A stretch of 64,000 bases of DNA from TMED27 sp041397865 (GCA_041397865.1 JAWKVT010000002.1:1-64000), one strand, 5' to 3'. Shown: positions 51,533 through 61,097, counted from the stretch's first letter. Translations and numbers: made by a program. Notes: generated from the sequence alone by a model not told the origin.

Positions 51533-52296
51533 GCACACCCAAGATCGAACTCTCCGGCGTAAAGAAATCTTTCGGCAACAACCATGTTCTGAGCGGCGTC
51601 GATCTTGTTGTGCCCGAAGGCAAGTCTATGGTGATTATCGGCGGTTCCGGCACCGGAAAATCGGTGATGCTCAAATGCATTCTCGGTTTGCTGGAGCCCG
51701 ATGCAGGCTCCATCAAAATTGACGGGCAGGAAATCGTCGGCCTCTCGCCCAAAGATCGTGACGCCCTGATGCGCAAATTCGGCATGTTGTTTCAGGGCGG
51801 CGCTTTGTTTGACTCCTTGAAAATATGGGAAAATGTCGCCTTCGGCTTGATTCAGGGCCGCGGTATGGACCGCGCCGAAGCGCGCGCAATTGCGATCAAA
51901 AAAATTACAGCCGTCGGCCTACGCGAAGAAGTCGCCAATCTTTACCCCGCCGAGCTGTCCGGCGGCATGCAAAAGCGTGTCGGCCTCGCCCGCGCCGTGG
52001 CCGCCAGCCCCGAAATCATCTTTTTCGATGAACCCACAACCGGCCTTGACCCCATCATGGCCGATGTGATTAACAGGCTCATTGTTGAACAGGTCCGGGA
52101 AATCGGCGCGACCGGCTTGTCCATTACCCACGACATGGGCTCTGTACGCACAATTGCCGATTATGTATCCATGATCCATGAGGGCAAAATTATCTGGACC
52201 GGGCCGGTCGATGAACTGGACAGCTCAGGCAACGAATATGTTGAACAATTTATCCATGGCCGCGCCGAAGGGCCTATTACGCGCCGCGTTGCCTAG
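51529..52296 (+). CDS. mlaF: MlaF-type lipid ABC transporter ATPase
   Basis: MlaF powers the phospholipid transporter. Walker A IIGGSGTGKSVMLK near residue 39, signature LSGGMQKRVGLARA near residue 143 and Walker B EIIFFDEPTTGLDP are complete. The 255-residue length is normal. It is translationally coupled to mlaE. A PBP1A gene follows 40 bases later. Confidence 0.95.
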   Translation: MSTPKIELSGVKKSFGNNHVLSGVDLVVPEGKSMVIIGGSGTGKSVMLKCILGLLEPDAGSIKIDGQEIVGLSPKDRDALMRKFGMLFQGGALFDSLKIWENVAFGLIQGRGMDRAEARAIAIKKITAVGLREEVANLYPAELSGGMQKRVGLARAVAASPEIIFFDEPTTGLDPIMADVINRLIVEQVREIGATGLSITHDMGSVRTIADYVSMIHEGKIIWTGPVDELDSSGNEYVEQFIHGRAEGPITRRVA

Positions 52297-52336
52297 ATGG
52301 GCCGGTAAATGATGTTATCTGTGGTTTTAAATTGAT

Positions 52337-54934
52337 ATGAAATATCTCTGGTACGGTTTTCTCGGTTTATTCTCCCTCGGTTTTCTCGGGCTGCTCGCTT
52401 GCGTTGCGGTCCTCATCTATACCGTCAATTACTACGGCGCGGACCTGCCCGATTATAAACAGCTCAAAACCTATCAGCCCCCGATCGTCACGCGCTTGTA
52501 TGCTGGTGACGGACGCCTGATGGCCGAATTCGCCGCCGAAAAACGCATCTTTATGCCAATCGAAAAAATGCCGGAAATGCTCAAAAACGCTTTCATCGCC
52601 GCAGAGGATAAAAATTTCTACACGCATCAGGGCGTCGATCTCACGGCCATTATGCGCGCCGCCTATGTCTATGCGCAGCATTTAGCAGGAAAAGACGTGA
52701 ACGTCATCGGCGGCTCCACCATCACGCAGCAGGTCGTAAAAAACTTCCTGCTTACGAACGAACGGAAATTCGAACGGAAAATCAGGGAGGCCATTCTCGC
52801 CGGGCGTATCGAACGGGCCATGACAAAGGACCAGATTCTTGAGCTTTACCTCAACGAAATCTTCCTCGGATACCGCGCCTACGGCGTCGCCGCCGCCGCA
52901 TTACAATATTTCAACAAATCGCTCGATGAACTCTCAATCGCCGAAATGGCCTATCTTGCCGGGTTGCCAAAAGCCCCGAACAATTACCACCCCGTACGTT
53001 ACCACGATCGCGCGCTCAAACAGCGCAACGAAGTGATCCGCCGCATGGAAAATAACGGCTTTATCACCAAAAGCCAGGCGGATCTGGCCCGCCTCGCCCC
53101 TTTGGAGGTGATAGAGCGCGATGAAGACCGCCGCGTTGACGCCCCGTATTTCGCCGAAGAAGTGCGCCGCCAGCTTAGCAAGCGTTATGGCGAGGAAAGC
53201 CTCTATGAGGGAGGTCTGGCGGTAAGGACAAGCGTGAATCCGAAGCTTCAGTCTATCGCCCGGGAAGCGTTGCATGAAGGTCTTACAGCCTATGACCGCC
53301 GCCACGGCTATCGCGGCCCGCTCAAAACATTCACATCGACGGCGGAATGGAAAACCGCACTGGAAACATTTGAAAAACCCGCAGGTATTCTTGACGACTG
53401 GCGCATTGCCATGGTCCTTGATGCGGGCAGCGCCCGCGCCGAAATCGGTCTTGAAAACGGTGAAAAGGGCTATATTCCGCTTGAGGGCCTGAAATGGGCA
53501 CGCAAATCCTTAAACGAAGGTTATGCTTTGGGCCCGGAAATTACAGCCGCCTCTTCTGTTGTGTCGAAAGGCGATATCGTTGCCGTGTCGCTGGCGCAGG
53601 GGCAAAAGAATAATTACAAGCTTGAGCAAATCCCCGAGGTGCAGGGCGCGCTTATCGCCATGGACCCCCATACGGGCCGCATTCTGGCTATGCAGGGCGG
53701 GTGGAGCTACAGCTATGGCGCGTCCGAATTCAACCGCGCAACGCAGGCCCGGCGTCAGCCCGGCTCGGCCTTTAAGCCCTTCGTCTACCTTGCCGCGCTT
53801 GAAAACGGCTTCACCCCCGCCACGCTGGTTCTTGATGCGCCGTTTGTGATAGAGGATCGCCCCGGTAATTTCTGGTCCCCCACAAACTATTCCAACGAAT
53901 ATTACGGCCCCACGCCCATCCGCATCGGCGTAGAAAAATCCCGAAACCTGATGACCGTGCGCCTCGCCGATTATCTGGGCATGGATAAAATCGCGAAAAT
54001 CGCAAAAGATTTCGGTATAGACGACAATATGCCGCCGCTGCTCGCCAACTCGTTGGGCGCGGGAGAAACCACACTTTTGAAAATGGTCAGTGCCTATGGC
54101 GAAATCGTCAATGGCGGCAAAAAAATCACCCCTTCTTTTATCGACCGCATACAAGACCGCCGTGGCGAGACAATCTTCCGCCATGACGAACGCGAGTGCC
54201 GCAATTGCGGATCGCTGATCCGCTGGGAAGGTCAGGAAGCGCCCAACCCCCCTGATATCCGCGAGCAACTTGTTGATGAACGCTACGCCTACCAGATGGT
54301 GTCGATCATGGAAGGGGTTGTCCAGCGCGGTACGGGCGTACGGCTCAAGGAACTTGACCGCCCTCTGGCCGGGAAAACCGGCACAACCAACGAATCCAAG
54401 GATACCTGGTTTATCGGCTTTTCCCCTGATTTAGTAGTCGGCGTGTATATCGGTTTTGACGAGCCGCGTTCGCTTGGCAAACGTGAAACCGGCTCCTCGG
54501 TTGCACTGCCCGCATTTAAAACCTTTATGAAAGCGGCGCTGAAAGACGAACCTATCCTCCCTTTCCGCATGCCCAACGGCATCCGCAATGTGCAGATCAA
54601 CGCCGCCACAGGCGCGCGCGCGCAGATCGGCGATGAAAAGGTAATCTGGGAAGCTTTCGTCGTCGGCACCGAGCCGACCGAAGACATGTACATCCTCGAC
54701 GGCACGGGCATTAACCTCGTCACCGACAGCGCCGCTTACTACGAATATACGGACCCCGATTACAATTACGGACAAGAACCTTTCCCGCGCGGGAGTGCGC
54801 TCGACAGTATTTACGATTCAATGGGCTTGTCCCGTCCGCCGCAGCCGCGTCCGGAAGATCAGAATAATGAGGGTGAACCTTATAATCCGCCGCAGCCCGA
54901 AACCAATATCGGCGGCACCGGCGGCCTGTACTGA
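52337..54934 (+). CDS. mrcA: Penicillin-binding protein 1A (class A PBP)
   Basis: This bifunctional enzyme polymerises and crosslinks peptidoglycan. One N-terminal membrane helix (about 8-30) is followed by the GT51 transglycosylase domain (AAEDKNFYTHQGVD with the catalytic Glu, GGSTITQQVVKN). The transpeptidase domain carries PGSAFKPF (SxxK), the KSRN segment and GKTGTTNESKD (KTG). An OB-like insert and the Pro-rich tail are typical of PBP1A. At 865 residues it fits the family. Confidence 0.95.
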   Translation: MKYLWYGFLGLFSLGFLGLLACVAVLIYTVNYYGADLPDYKQLKTYQPPIVTRLYAGDGRLMAEFAAEKRIFMPIEKMPEMLKNAFIAAEDKNFYTHQGVDLTAIMRAAYVYAQHLAGKDVNVIGGSTITQQVVKNFLLTNERKFERKIREAILAGRIERAMTKDQILELYLNEIFLGYRAYGVAAAALQYFNKSLDELSIAEMAYLAGLPKAPNNYHPVRYHDRALKQRNEVIRRMENNGFITKSQADLARLAPLEVIERDEDRRVDAPYFAEEVRRQLSKRYGEESLYEGGLAVRTSVNPKLQSIAREALHEGLTAYDRRHGYRGPLKTFTSTAEWKTALETFEKPAGILDDWRIAMVLDAGSARAEIGLENGEKGYIPLEGLKWARKSLNEGYALGPEITAASSVVSKGDIVAVSLAQGQKNNYKLEQIPEVQGALIAMDPHTGRILAMQGGWSYSYGASEFNRATQARRQPGSAFKPFVYLAALENGFTPATLVLDAPFVIEDRPGNFWSPTNYSNEYYGPTPIRIGVEKSRNLMTVRLADYLGMDKIAKIAKDFGIDDNMPPLLANSLGAGETTLLKMVSAYGEIVNGGKKITPSFIDRIQDRRGETIFRHDERECRNCGSLIRWEGQEAPNPPDIREQLVDERYAYQMVSIMEGVVQRGTGVRLKELDRPLAGKTGTTNESKDTWFIGFSPDLVVGVYIGFDEPRSLGKRETGSSVALPAFKTFMKAALKDEPILPFRMPNGIRNVQINAATGARAQIGDEKVIWEAFVVGTEPTEDMYILDGTGINLVTDSAAYYEYTDPDYNYGQEPFPRGSALDSIYDSMGLSRPPQPRPEDQNNEGEPYNPPQPETNIGGTGGLY

Positions 54935-54959
54935 TCCGCTACTGATTCCGCGCGCCCTG

Positions 54960-56669
54960 TTACTGAGGACTGGCCGCAGCAACCTGCGGGCCCGTATTTC
55001 CGGAGACATGGACGCCCGATTCTCCGCGCGCCGTAAACCACGGCAGGACGCTTTCCCTAAAGAATGTGCGCAAAGACTGCGGCACAAGATTTCCCCCGGC
55101 GCCCAGCTCTGTAACCTGCCCGTCTTTCTCCTTTAAAAACACAACATCGCCGGGGCTGATCGTCCGGTCCGGTGCATCGCATTCTATATAATCGCCCGCC
55201 TTTTCCGCAACGACCTGACAGCTATGAGCCGCGCCGGAAAAAGCCTGCGACCCTTGCGCAGGCAAAACGGTTTCAGCTTTGGCAGCTTCATCTGCCCAGC
55301 GCTTGGCCCAGTCGCGTGCCGCCGGATGCTCAATCGCCTGCATCTGCGCTATCGCCGCCGATCTATCCGCTGCCAGCCCGGCTTCATCCAGACCGTTATA
55401 AAGGTAGTAAGCGATCCAGACCGCATGAAGGCTATGAGGGTCCTGCGCGGCGGCATCCTGCAACAGCTCCAGCCCCAGCTTCGGATCAACGAAAGAAGAT
55501 GTAAGATGAAGCCCAAGATCCCCCAGCGCCTTGGCATCTCCGCTCAGCGCGGCAATATAATAATCCTGCCCGCGTGCGCTTAAAAGCGTTTCATCCAGCA
55601 TTCTGAGCTTTGCCATGCTTGATGCGGAAAGATCCGCCGCCTCCGCGCTCTCAACAGCCGCCCCGGCCACCGCAAGATCAGGCTTCGGCGCGGGAAAAGG
55701 CACCAAACTTACAGCCTCAGCCTTATGGGCGCTGGCCGTGCCATCCACATCCACGCCAAGAGTCTGAAGCTGGCTCAAAAACGTCCCGGCCATCGGATTG
55801 CCCATATCTTTAGAGAGCAACGCCGTCTGCAAGGCCAGTTCAAGATCCGGCTTGCCATCCCCCAACAGGCCGTTCGCCGCGTAATGGGCAATATTTTGTA
55901 CCGCCCAGCTCCGCCCGTTCATCGCATGCCTTAGATCATCTTGTGCAGCCGCGCTCCACGCGCTTGTATCCATCGTATCCATCAGCGCGGCAAACCGCGC
56001 CTGCGGTGAAAGCACAACCGTTTCGGCGGGCGCGGGAGTATCTTCTCCGGTTTCCGGCGCCGGAGCCTCCTGAGCCACATCAACAGGATCCAAATCCGCA
56101 GACCTAAAATGCGCAAGATTGATATCCGAAGCCGCCACCGAGTCTTTTATGCCCAGAATGGATTTAAAGAAATTCGCTATAGTGTCCAAAGCGCTTTCCG
56201 GCAAATTCATAGCGCCCGCGCCAAACCCGCCGCTGATCGTGTTAAACGTTGCTTTAAGCCCGTAATCTCTCCAGCTTGGAAGCGCTTTCCCGTCCTTTTT
56301 TGCCCGGTGGCGGTCAAGCAGATATTGCACGCCTGTCACGGCCCCCCCGGCGGCCAGCGCGCCCAAACCAACTGCGCTCAGGCCCGACACACCCGTTAAC
56401 CCAACCGCGGCTAAAGCCCCGGCTCTGGCGCCGTAAACAACCCCGGCGCCGGTCGCCGCGCTCCACAGCGCAGGCGCGGCCTTATTGAACGTTTTCTTAA
56501 GGCCTTGCTCACGCACCAGCTTGAGATTCGTCTTCACCGCATGCGAAGCGGATTTGGAAAACCGGGAGACTTTCCCAAAGAATTTCCCCAGCCGCCCCGG
56601 CTCTGCCCGCGGGGCAAAGCGAGAAGGAATTTCAACCGGGTCTGCCGTGTTTAATGCAAGCGTGCTCAT
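54960..56669 (-). CDS. Large hypothetical protein with a Gly/Ala-rich hydrophobic region and helical repeats
   Basis: The 569-residue protein has a basic N-terminus (to about 70) and a Gly/Ala-rich hydrophobic stretch (about 72-110) that could insert into membrane. A Pro-rich acidic linker follows (about 205-225), then a helical region (about 230-480) with Sel1/TPR-like spacing (for example YYIAALSGDAKALGDLGLHL). There is no signal peptide. The C-terminal part has a beta-rich segment with a Cys pair. It converges on PBP1A. No family recognised; a scaffold role is a guess. Confidence 0.6.
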   Translation of the reverse strand: MSTLALNTADPVEIPSRFAPRAEPGRLGKFFGKVSRFSKSASHAVKTNLKLVREQGLKKTFNKAAPALWSAATGAGVVYGARAGALAAVGLTGVSGLSAVGLGALAAGGAVTGVQYLLDRHRAKKDGKALPSWRDYGLKATFNTISGGFGAGAMNLPESALDTIANFFKSILGIKDSVAASDINLAHFRSADLDPVDVAQEAPAPETGEDTPAPAETVVLSPQARFAALMDTMDTSAWSAAAQDDLRHAMNGRSWAVQNIAHYAANGLLGDGKPDLELALQTALLSKDMGNPMAGTFLSQLQTLGVDVDGTASAHKAEAVSLVPFPAPKPDLAVAGAAVESAEAADLSASSMAKLRMLDETLLSARGQDYYIAALSGDAKALGDLGLHLTSSFVDPKLGLELLQDAAAQDPHSLHAVWIAYYLYNGLDEAGLAADRSAAIAQMQAIEHPAARDWAKRWADEAAKAETVLPAQGSQAFSGAAHSCQVVAEKAGDYIECDAPDRTISPGDVVFLKEKDGQVTELGAGGNLVPQSLRTFFRESVLPWFTARGESGVHVSGNTGPQVAAASPQ

Positions 56670-56938
56670 GATTTTACGAAGGCGCTTTCGTTGTCATATT
56701 TGTTTTAATTGCATGTACCAGCGCTGTCATAAAACATCCGTTTCTTTTATGCAAACAAAATATGAAAACAGCTCTTTTTTGTGGCGCTTTTTTTGTTTCA
56801 TAATCCTTTTACAAAAAATCTTGACATAAGCGAAAAACTATGGAAAGAAGCTCGGGTTTATAGGAAAATTTTATCGCAAACCATCGCCGCAAACAGCGCG
56901 GCCCGGCGATAACAAAACAACAAAAGGATGAAGAGATT

Positions 56939-58192
56939 ATGAGTGGATTTAGCTTGAAACAACAATTGGCAGCCGCGGCGATTATAGCACCTCTTACGCT
57001 TATGGCAGGAAATGCATTGTCAAACGGCAGCCCCACCGGCCACAAAAACGGCAACGGCCATCACGACCACGGACACGAAACGGCTGACGAAACGGTTATT
57101 GGCATTGAGAACGAAATTGGCGTTGATACTGATGTTGTTCAAAAAACAATTCAGAATGTTGATGTCGATGTCGCTCCGGCTGAGCTAACGGTTCCTGTTG
57201 AAGTCGCAGTTGATGTCGCTCCTGAGGTAACAGTTCCAGTCCATGTCGATGGTAATGAGGTCACTCAAGACGTAACAGTTCCAGTCCATGTCGATGGTAA
57301 TGAGGTCACTCAAGACGTAACAGTCCCTGTTGAAACGGTTCAAACAGTGGAACCCGTGACTCAAACCACCGAAGTTCAGGTTGATCCCGTGACTCAAACT
57401 ACGGATGTTCATGTTGATCCCGTGACTCAAACTACGGATGTTCATGTTGATCCCGTGACTCAAACTACGGATGTTCATGTTGATCCCGTAACTCAAACTA
57501 CTGAAACGATTCAAGCAACAAAGCAGACGGGCATTCAGGTTCAGGAAGGTGGTACCCAAACCTTGACTGGTGGCACTCAGCATCAAGGAAGTATCGTTAA
57601 CGTTACAAAGAACAAACGGGCAGCGGCAACGGCTTATGCGCCGACTGTTTTTGGCGGTTCTCCAACGCACCCTTGTGGAACGGTCTATGGTCTTTCTATT
57701 GGGACGAGCCTTATTGAATGGGGCGCGGCTATTGGTGGAACCCTCAACCTACCGGGGGGGTATGTTGATTCTGAGACTGGCAAAACATCTGCAGATATTG
57801 CCAACATGCCTGAGGGTGATGAACGAACCGCGCACGTTAAACGGATGAATGCAAAAGGTGACTGTGGAACGGACATGGAAAGCGGAAAAATCTATGAGCG
57901 CAAACATGAGATTCTTAAGACCAAAGCTCAGCAAACAGCAGCGGGAGCGCGAGAGGTTTATGTTGCTGATTTCAAGTCAAACTGTACTCACGCGCCCGGA
58001 TATAAGTCAGATCGACGCAATGAACAAGATTGCAGAGCAAAGGTTCAGCAGGCAACAAGCTTTCTGTTTGATGATTTTATGCCTGCTTCCACAGAGCCTG
58101 TTTCCGTAGATACAGACTTCTCTGCTCAGCAGGGTGCAGAAGTTCAGTACACAGGCGAGGCGGTTTCTCCCGTTCCTGTTCTGGTTAAGTAA
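56939..58192 (+). CDS. Exported repeat protein with His-rich segment and Cys-containing C-terminal domain
   Basis: The 417-residue protein begins with a signal peptide (about residues 1-28). A His/Gly/Asn-rich patch (about 33-50) could bind metal. Tandem repeats of 15 and 11 residues (about 97-190) rich in Val, Thr and Asp follow, then a C-terminal domain (about 215-400) with four well-spaced cysteines. AAAAGGA stands before the ATG. The repeats are near-identical in DNA, so they are recent. The design suggests a surface stalk carrying a globular domain. No family recognised. Confidence 0.7.
   Translation: MSGFSLKQQLAAAAIIAPLTLMAGNALSNGSPTGHKNGNGHHDHGHETADETVIGIENEIGVDTDVVQKTIQNVDVDVAPAELTVPVEVAVDVAPEVTVPVHVDGNEVTQDVTVPVHVDGNEVTQDVTVPVETVQTVEPVTQTTEVQVDPVTQTTDVHVDPVTQTTDVHVDPVTQTTDVHVDPVTQTTETIQATKQTGIQVQEGGTQTLTGGTQHQGSIVNVTKNKRAAATAYAPTVFGGSPTHPCGTVYGLSIGTSLIEWGAAIGGTLNLPGGYVDSETGKTSADIANMPEGDERTAHVKRMNAKGDCGTDMESGKIYERKHEILKTKAQQTAAGAREVYVADFKSNCTHAPGYKSDRRNEQDCRAKVQQATSFLFDDFMPASTEPVSVDTDFSAQQGAEVQYTGEAVSPVPVLVK
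57227..57316 (+). repeat. Two copies of a 45-base coding repeat
   Basis: Two identical 45-base units (starts 57227 and 57272) encode VTVPVHVDGNEVTQD; a third, partial copy begins at 57317. The period is a multiple of three, so the frame is kept. Confidence 0.85.
57383..57481 (+). repeat. Three perfect copies of a 33-base coding repeat
   Basis: Units start at 57383, 57416 and 57449 and encode DPVTQTTDVHV. Diverged copies flank them (57350-57382 and 57482-57514), as expected when new copies arise in the centre of an array. Confidence 0.9.
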
Positions 58193-58240
58193 TAAATTAT
58201 TTTTCGTAATTTATAGGGAGTCTCTTTTGCTCCTAAACAA

Positions 58241-58271
58241 ACGCCTCCTAGCCGTTATGGAGGCGTTTTTT
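58241..58271 (+). terminator. Rho-independent terminator after the repeat-protein gene
   Basis: ACGCCTCC and GGAGGCGT form a perfect 8-bp stem with a 10-base loop, followed by a run of six T residues. Confidence 0.85.
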
Positions 58272-58327
58272 CTTGACTTTTTATGGCAAAGCATGGTTTA
58301 TGAAAAAGATTAAATTTTGGAGTTTTT

Positions 58328-59347
58328 ATGATGTCGTTTAAGAGCAAAGCTTTGGCCATATTTTTTTCTTCAGTGACAGCAGGTTGTGCATCTTTTAGCG
58401 ATGTTGATCGGCTTAGATATGAGGGCTGTTTCCTTTCTGTTCACAACGGAACCCGAGCTAATGCGATACTTTTAAGATTTAACAAAGATAATTATGTTGA
58501 TTCAAAATGGGATACAAAATGTGAGGAAGATGAAAGGCTCCGTATTAAATTTTATGCCGCCCTAGAAGCGGCCTCCGAAACTCTTGTAAGTTCATTAGAC
58601 GGACCATTGTCACAAAGAGACGCTGTGGTTGAACAGGTTTTATTCTTTCTTGATCATCAAAATCCTCACATTGAAGATAGTGTTTCTAAACGCGGGATCA
58701 AAGTTGAATCTTTACTGGCAGAAAAAATTCAAACCCTGCTTTCAGGCATTAACGGCGCTGATCCTGCCGCCGCCGACAAGGCCAGAGGGGAGCTTATTGA
58801 TATGTATGACGGCGTACTTTATCCGCGTTATAAAGAAGCAATTCCTCCTATTGCCAATCATTTCCTTCAGGAACAAAAGCTCACTATACAAAACATTAAA
58901 GATGAATATTTGGGAAGAGCATCGGATGCAGCCCATAGCAATCAGTTTTTCAAACAAACTGCGGCGGAACTTATTAACACCTCAATCGCAAACATGACAA
59001 ATCCGGATGGTTCTTTGAAAGAGCGGGAAACCGTGTTTCTGGAACAGGCCTATGACGGTTTGAAAAGCGGGGAGGGCGAGGCCTTCCAACACGTCCCGCT
59101 AAACGACATCCAAAAAATCATCGACGCCGCGCTGGCAAGCCGCAACCCGCCGCTGAGCATCGACGATGTGCGCACCGCGAATGAAGAATTCAAAAGGGGC
59201 CTCCGCCGCGATTGCGAAGCCCATACCGACCCCGCCAACCCCCGGCGCATTATTTTCTGCCCGAACAGCGGCGCTCAAATCCTCAATCCCCAGTATGTTT
59301 CCTTTGGCCCCGCGCTTTCATCCATGAGCGGCCCCAATATAATGTAG
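58328..59347 (+). CDS. Putative lipoprotein of unknown function
   Basis: The N-terminal hydrophobic segment ends in TAGC, a near-consensus lipobox with Cys20 as the likely lipidation site (339 residues in total). The body is helical and acidic with a conserved-looking FLDHQNPHIED segment. Composition changes sharply: the first 710 bases are AT-rich and the last 300 (from about 59045) are GC-rich with different codon choice. The C-terminal part contains a Cys pair (RDCEA, FCPNS). It precedes the alginate-type locus but need not belong to it. Confidence 0.65.
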   Translation: MMSFKSKALAIFFSSVTAGCASFSDVDRLRYEGCFLSVHNGTRANAILLRFNKDNYVDSKWDTKCEEDERLRIKFYAALEAASETLVSSLDGPLSQRDAVVEQVLFFLDHQNPHIEDSVSKRGIKVESLLAEKIQTLLSGINGADPAAADKARGELIDMYDGVLYPRYKEAIPPIANHFLQEQKLTIQNIKDEYLGRASDAAHSNQFFKQTAAELINTSIANMTNPDGSLKERETVFLEQAYDGLKSGEGEAFQHVPLNDIQKIIDAALASRNPPLSIDDVRTANEEFKRGLRRDCEAHTDPANPRRIIFCPNSGAQILNPQYVSFGPALSSMSGPNIM

Positions 59348-59452
59348 AAAAAACCGCCCCAAACCTTTTAAAGGTTTGCAACGCAACAAAGCCTCCCGTA
59401 GAAAAAGGGCAACCGCGAAAGCGGCCTGAAATCAAAAGTAAGGGGAACGGCT

Positions 59453-59944
59453 TTGACACAGGCACTACGTAAAAATGGCGATTTAATCGCACTGACCGGA
59501 TATGCCGCCGGTGATAAGGGGCTCCGCCCTTGGGGCTGGTACGAGGTTCTGGGTGTGGGCATGGAAGACCAGGAAGAATTCTGCGAGAAAAAAATAGGCA
59601 TTCGCCCGCATCAGTCCCTGTCTTTACAGCGCCACCATGGCCGCCGCGAGATTTGGCGCGTCGAGGAAGGGGAGCTGACGGTGATCCTTGACGGCAACCT
59701 CCACACACTGCGCCGGGATGAAACCATTATGATCCCCTTAAAAGCGCCGCACTGCATGATGAACCTGACCGATGAACCTTTAATTGTCTACGAAAAACAA
59801 ATCGGCATTTGCCGCGAAGAAGATAACGACCGTCTTTACGACATGAATGGCCGTGAAACGCTCGAAATTGCCGCCGACGACCATAAAGCTCTGGAAAGCG
59901 TTGAGCTTTATAAGAAAGCAATCGCAACATTTGAAGCGGCCTGA
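59453..59944 (+). CDS. Cupin domain of type II phosphomannose isomerase, stand-alone
   Basis: The 163-residue protein equals the C-terminal PMI module of bifunctional AlgA/ManC enzymes: RPWGWYEVLG, the metal-binding LSLQRHHGRREIWRV with two His, and the closing EDNDRLYDMNGR. It should interconvert fructose 6-phosphate and mannose 6-phosphate. The start is the TTG at 59453, supported by AAGGGGA about 7 bases upstream. The nucleotidyltransferase half is a separate gene 64 bases downstream, so the usual order is reversed. Confidence 0.85.
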   Translation: MTQALRKNGDLIALTGYAAGDKGLRPWGWYEVLGVGMEDQEEFCEKKIGIRPHQSLSLQRHHGRREIWRVEEGELTVILDGNLHTLRRDETIMIPLKAPHCMMNLTDEPLIVYEKQIGICREEDNDRLYDMNGRETLEIAADDHKALESVELYKKAIATFEAA

Positions 59945-60008
59945 CACTGGACAGGCCGTTTCCTTTTGATACTGTGCCCACAGTAAAAAGTAGAAAGTAC
60001 CCACCCTC

Positions 60009-61085
60009 ATGAGCGTAATACCCATAATTCTATGTGGCGGTTCCGGAACACGCCTGTGGCCGGTCAGCCGGAAACAAAAACCCAAGCAGTTTCTCAAATT
60101 AATGAATGAACGCTCTTTATTACAAAATACGGTTCTGCGTGCGCAGAACATTACAGGGGCAAAAGGCGATGAGGTCGTAACCGTGACCTTGGCGGAGATG
60201 ACCGGTGAAATCCGCGCGCAATACGAAGAGCTTGATTCCGCCCTGTGCGTCCATATTCTTGGGGAACCCGAAGCAAGAAACACCGCTGCCGCTGTGGCGC
60301 TCGCCGCGATTTATGTCGAAGAAACCTTTGGCCCCGACGCGGTGATGTGGGTATTGCCCTCCGACCACCATATCGGCGATGAGCAGGCGCTGGCAGCATC
60401 TTTTGAACAGGCCGTGCGCGCCGCCCGGCAGGGTTTTCTTGTGACCTTCGGCATCAGCCCTTCACGCCCCGATACGGGCTATGGCTATATCCGCGCCGCG
60501 CAGCCGCTGGAAGGTGCTGACGTGTACGCCATCGGAAAATTCGTTGAAAAGCCCGATGCCGCAACTGCTCTGAAATATCTCAATAGCGGTGATTACCTCT
60601 GGAACAGCGGCATGTTTGTCTTTACCGCCGGAGCGGTTGGCGGCGCTTTTAAAAACCTGAGCCCGGAAATTTATGAGGCCGTAAACCGGGCATGCCGGAA
60701 AGACACCGGAAAAATAACGCGTTTCGATCCGGCCCTGTATGCACAGGCCGAATCACTTCCCTTTGATATTGCCGTGATGGAAAAAACGGACAAAGCCGCC
60801 GTCGTTAAGGCCAACCCGGCCTGGTCGGATATTGGCTCATGGGAAAGCCTGCGCGAAATAGGGGATCAGGACGAAAACGGCAATGTCACCTCGGGTCGTG
60901 TCTATCTCAGTAACTGTGAAAAAGTGATCGTTCATGCGCAAAAACGCCTTGTCGCCTGTTCGGGGCTGAACAACATCGTTGTGGCTGAAACGTCCGATGC
61001 GGTCCTTGTCGCCGATCAAAGCAACGCGGCCTCTTTAAAGGCACTCATGAACGCGCTTAAGAAAGAAGAGTGCGGGGAGCTATAA
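60009..61085 (+). CDS. manC: Mannose-1-phosphate guanylyltransferase (lacking the PMI domain)
   Basis: The enzyme makes GDP-mannose, the precursor of GDP-mannuronate. The N-terminal ILCGGSGTRLWPVSRKQKPKQFL motif binds GTP, and VLPSDHHI, the FVEKPD substrate site and NPAWSDIGSWESL are typical. At 358 residues it ends where the fused ManC/AlgA proteins (about 480) would continue into the PMI domain, which is encoded just upstream instead. algD lies nearby in the same orientation. Confidence 0.93.
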   Translation: MSVIPIILCGGSGTRLWPVSRKQKPKQFLKLMNERSLLQNTVLRAQNITGAKGDEVVTVTLAEMTGEIRAQYEELDSALCVHILGEPEARNTAAAVALAAIYVEETFGPDAVMWVLPSDHHIGDEQALAASFEQAVRAARQGFLVTFGISPSRPDTGYGYIRAAQPLEGADVYAIGKFVEKPDAATALKYLNSGDYLWNSGMFVFTAGAVGGAFKNLSPEIYEAVNRACRKDTGKITRFDPALYAQAESLPFDIAVMEKTDKAAVVKANPAWSDIGSWESLREIGDQDENGNVTSGRVYLSNCEKVIVHAQKRLVACSGLNNIVVAETSDAVLVADQSNAASLKALMNALKKEECGEL

Positions 61086-61097
61086 ACGCCCCCCCCC

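Noticed and set aside
56821..56860. TTGACA as the -35 element of the repeat-protein gene
   Set aside because: No acceptable -10 element lies 15-19 bases downstream, so I do not call a promoter.
57227..57514. Regularly spaced repeats that could suggest a CRISPR array
   Set aside because: The units are directly adjacent without spacers, their periods (45 and 33) are multiples of three, and they lie inside one open frame.
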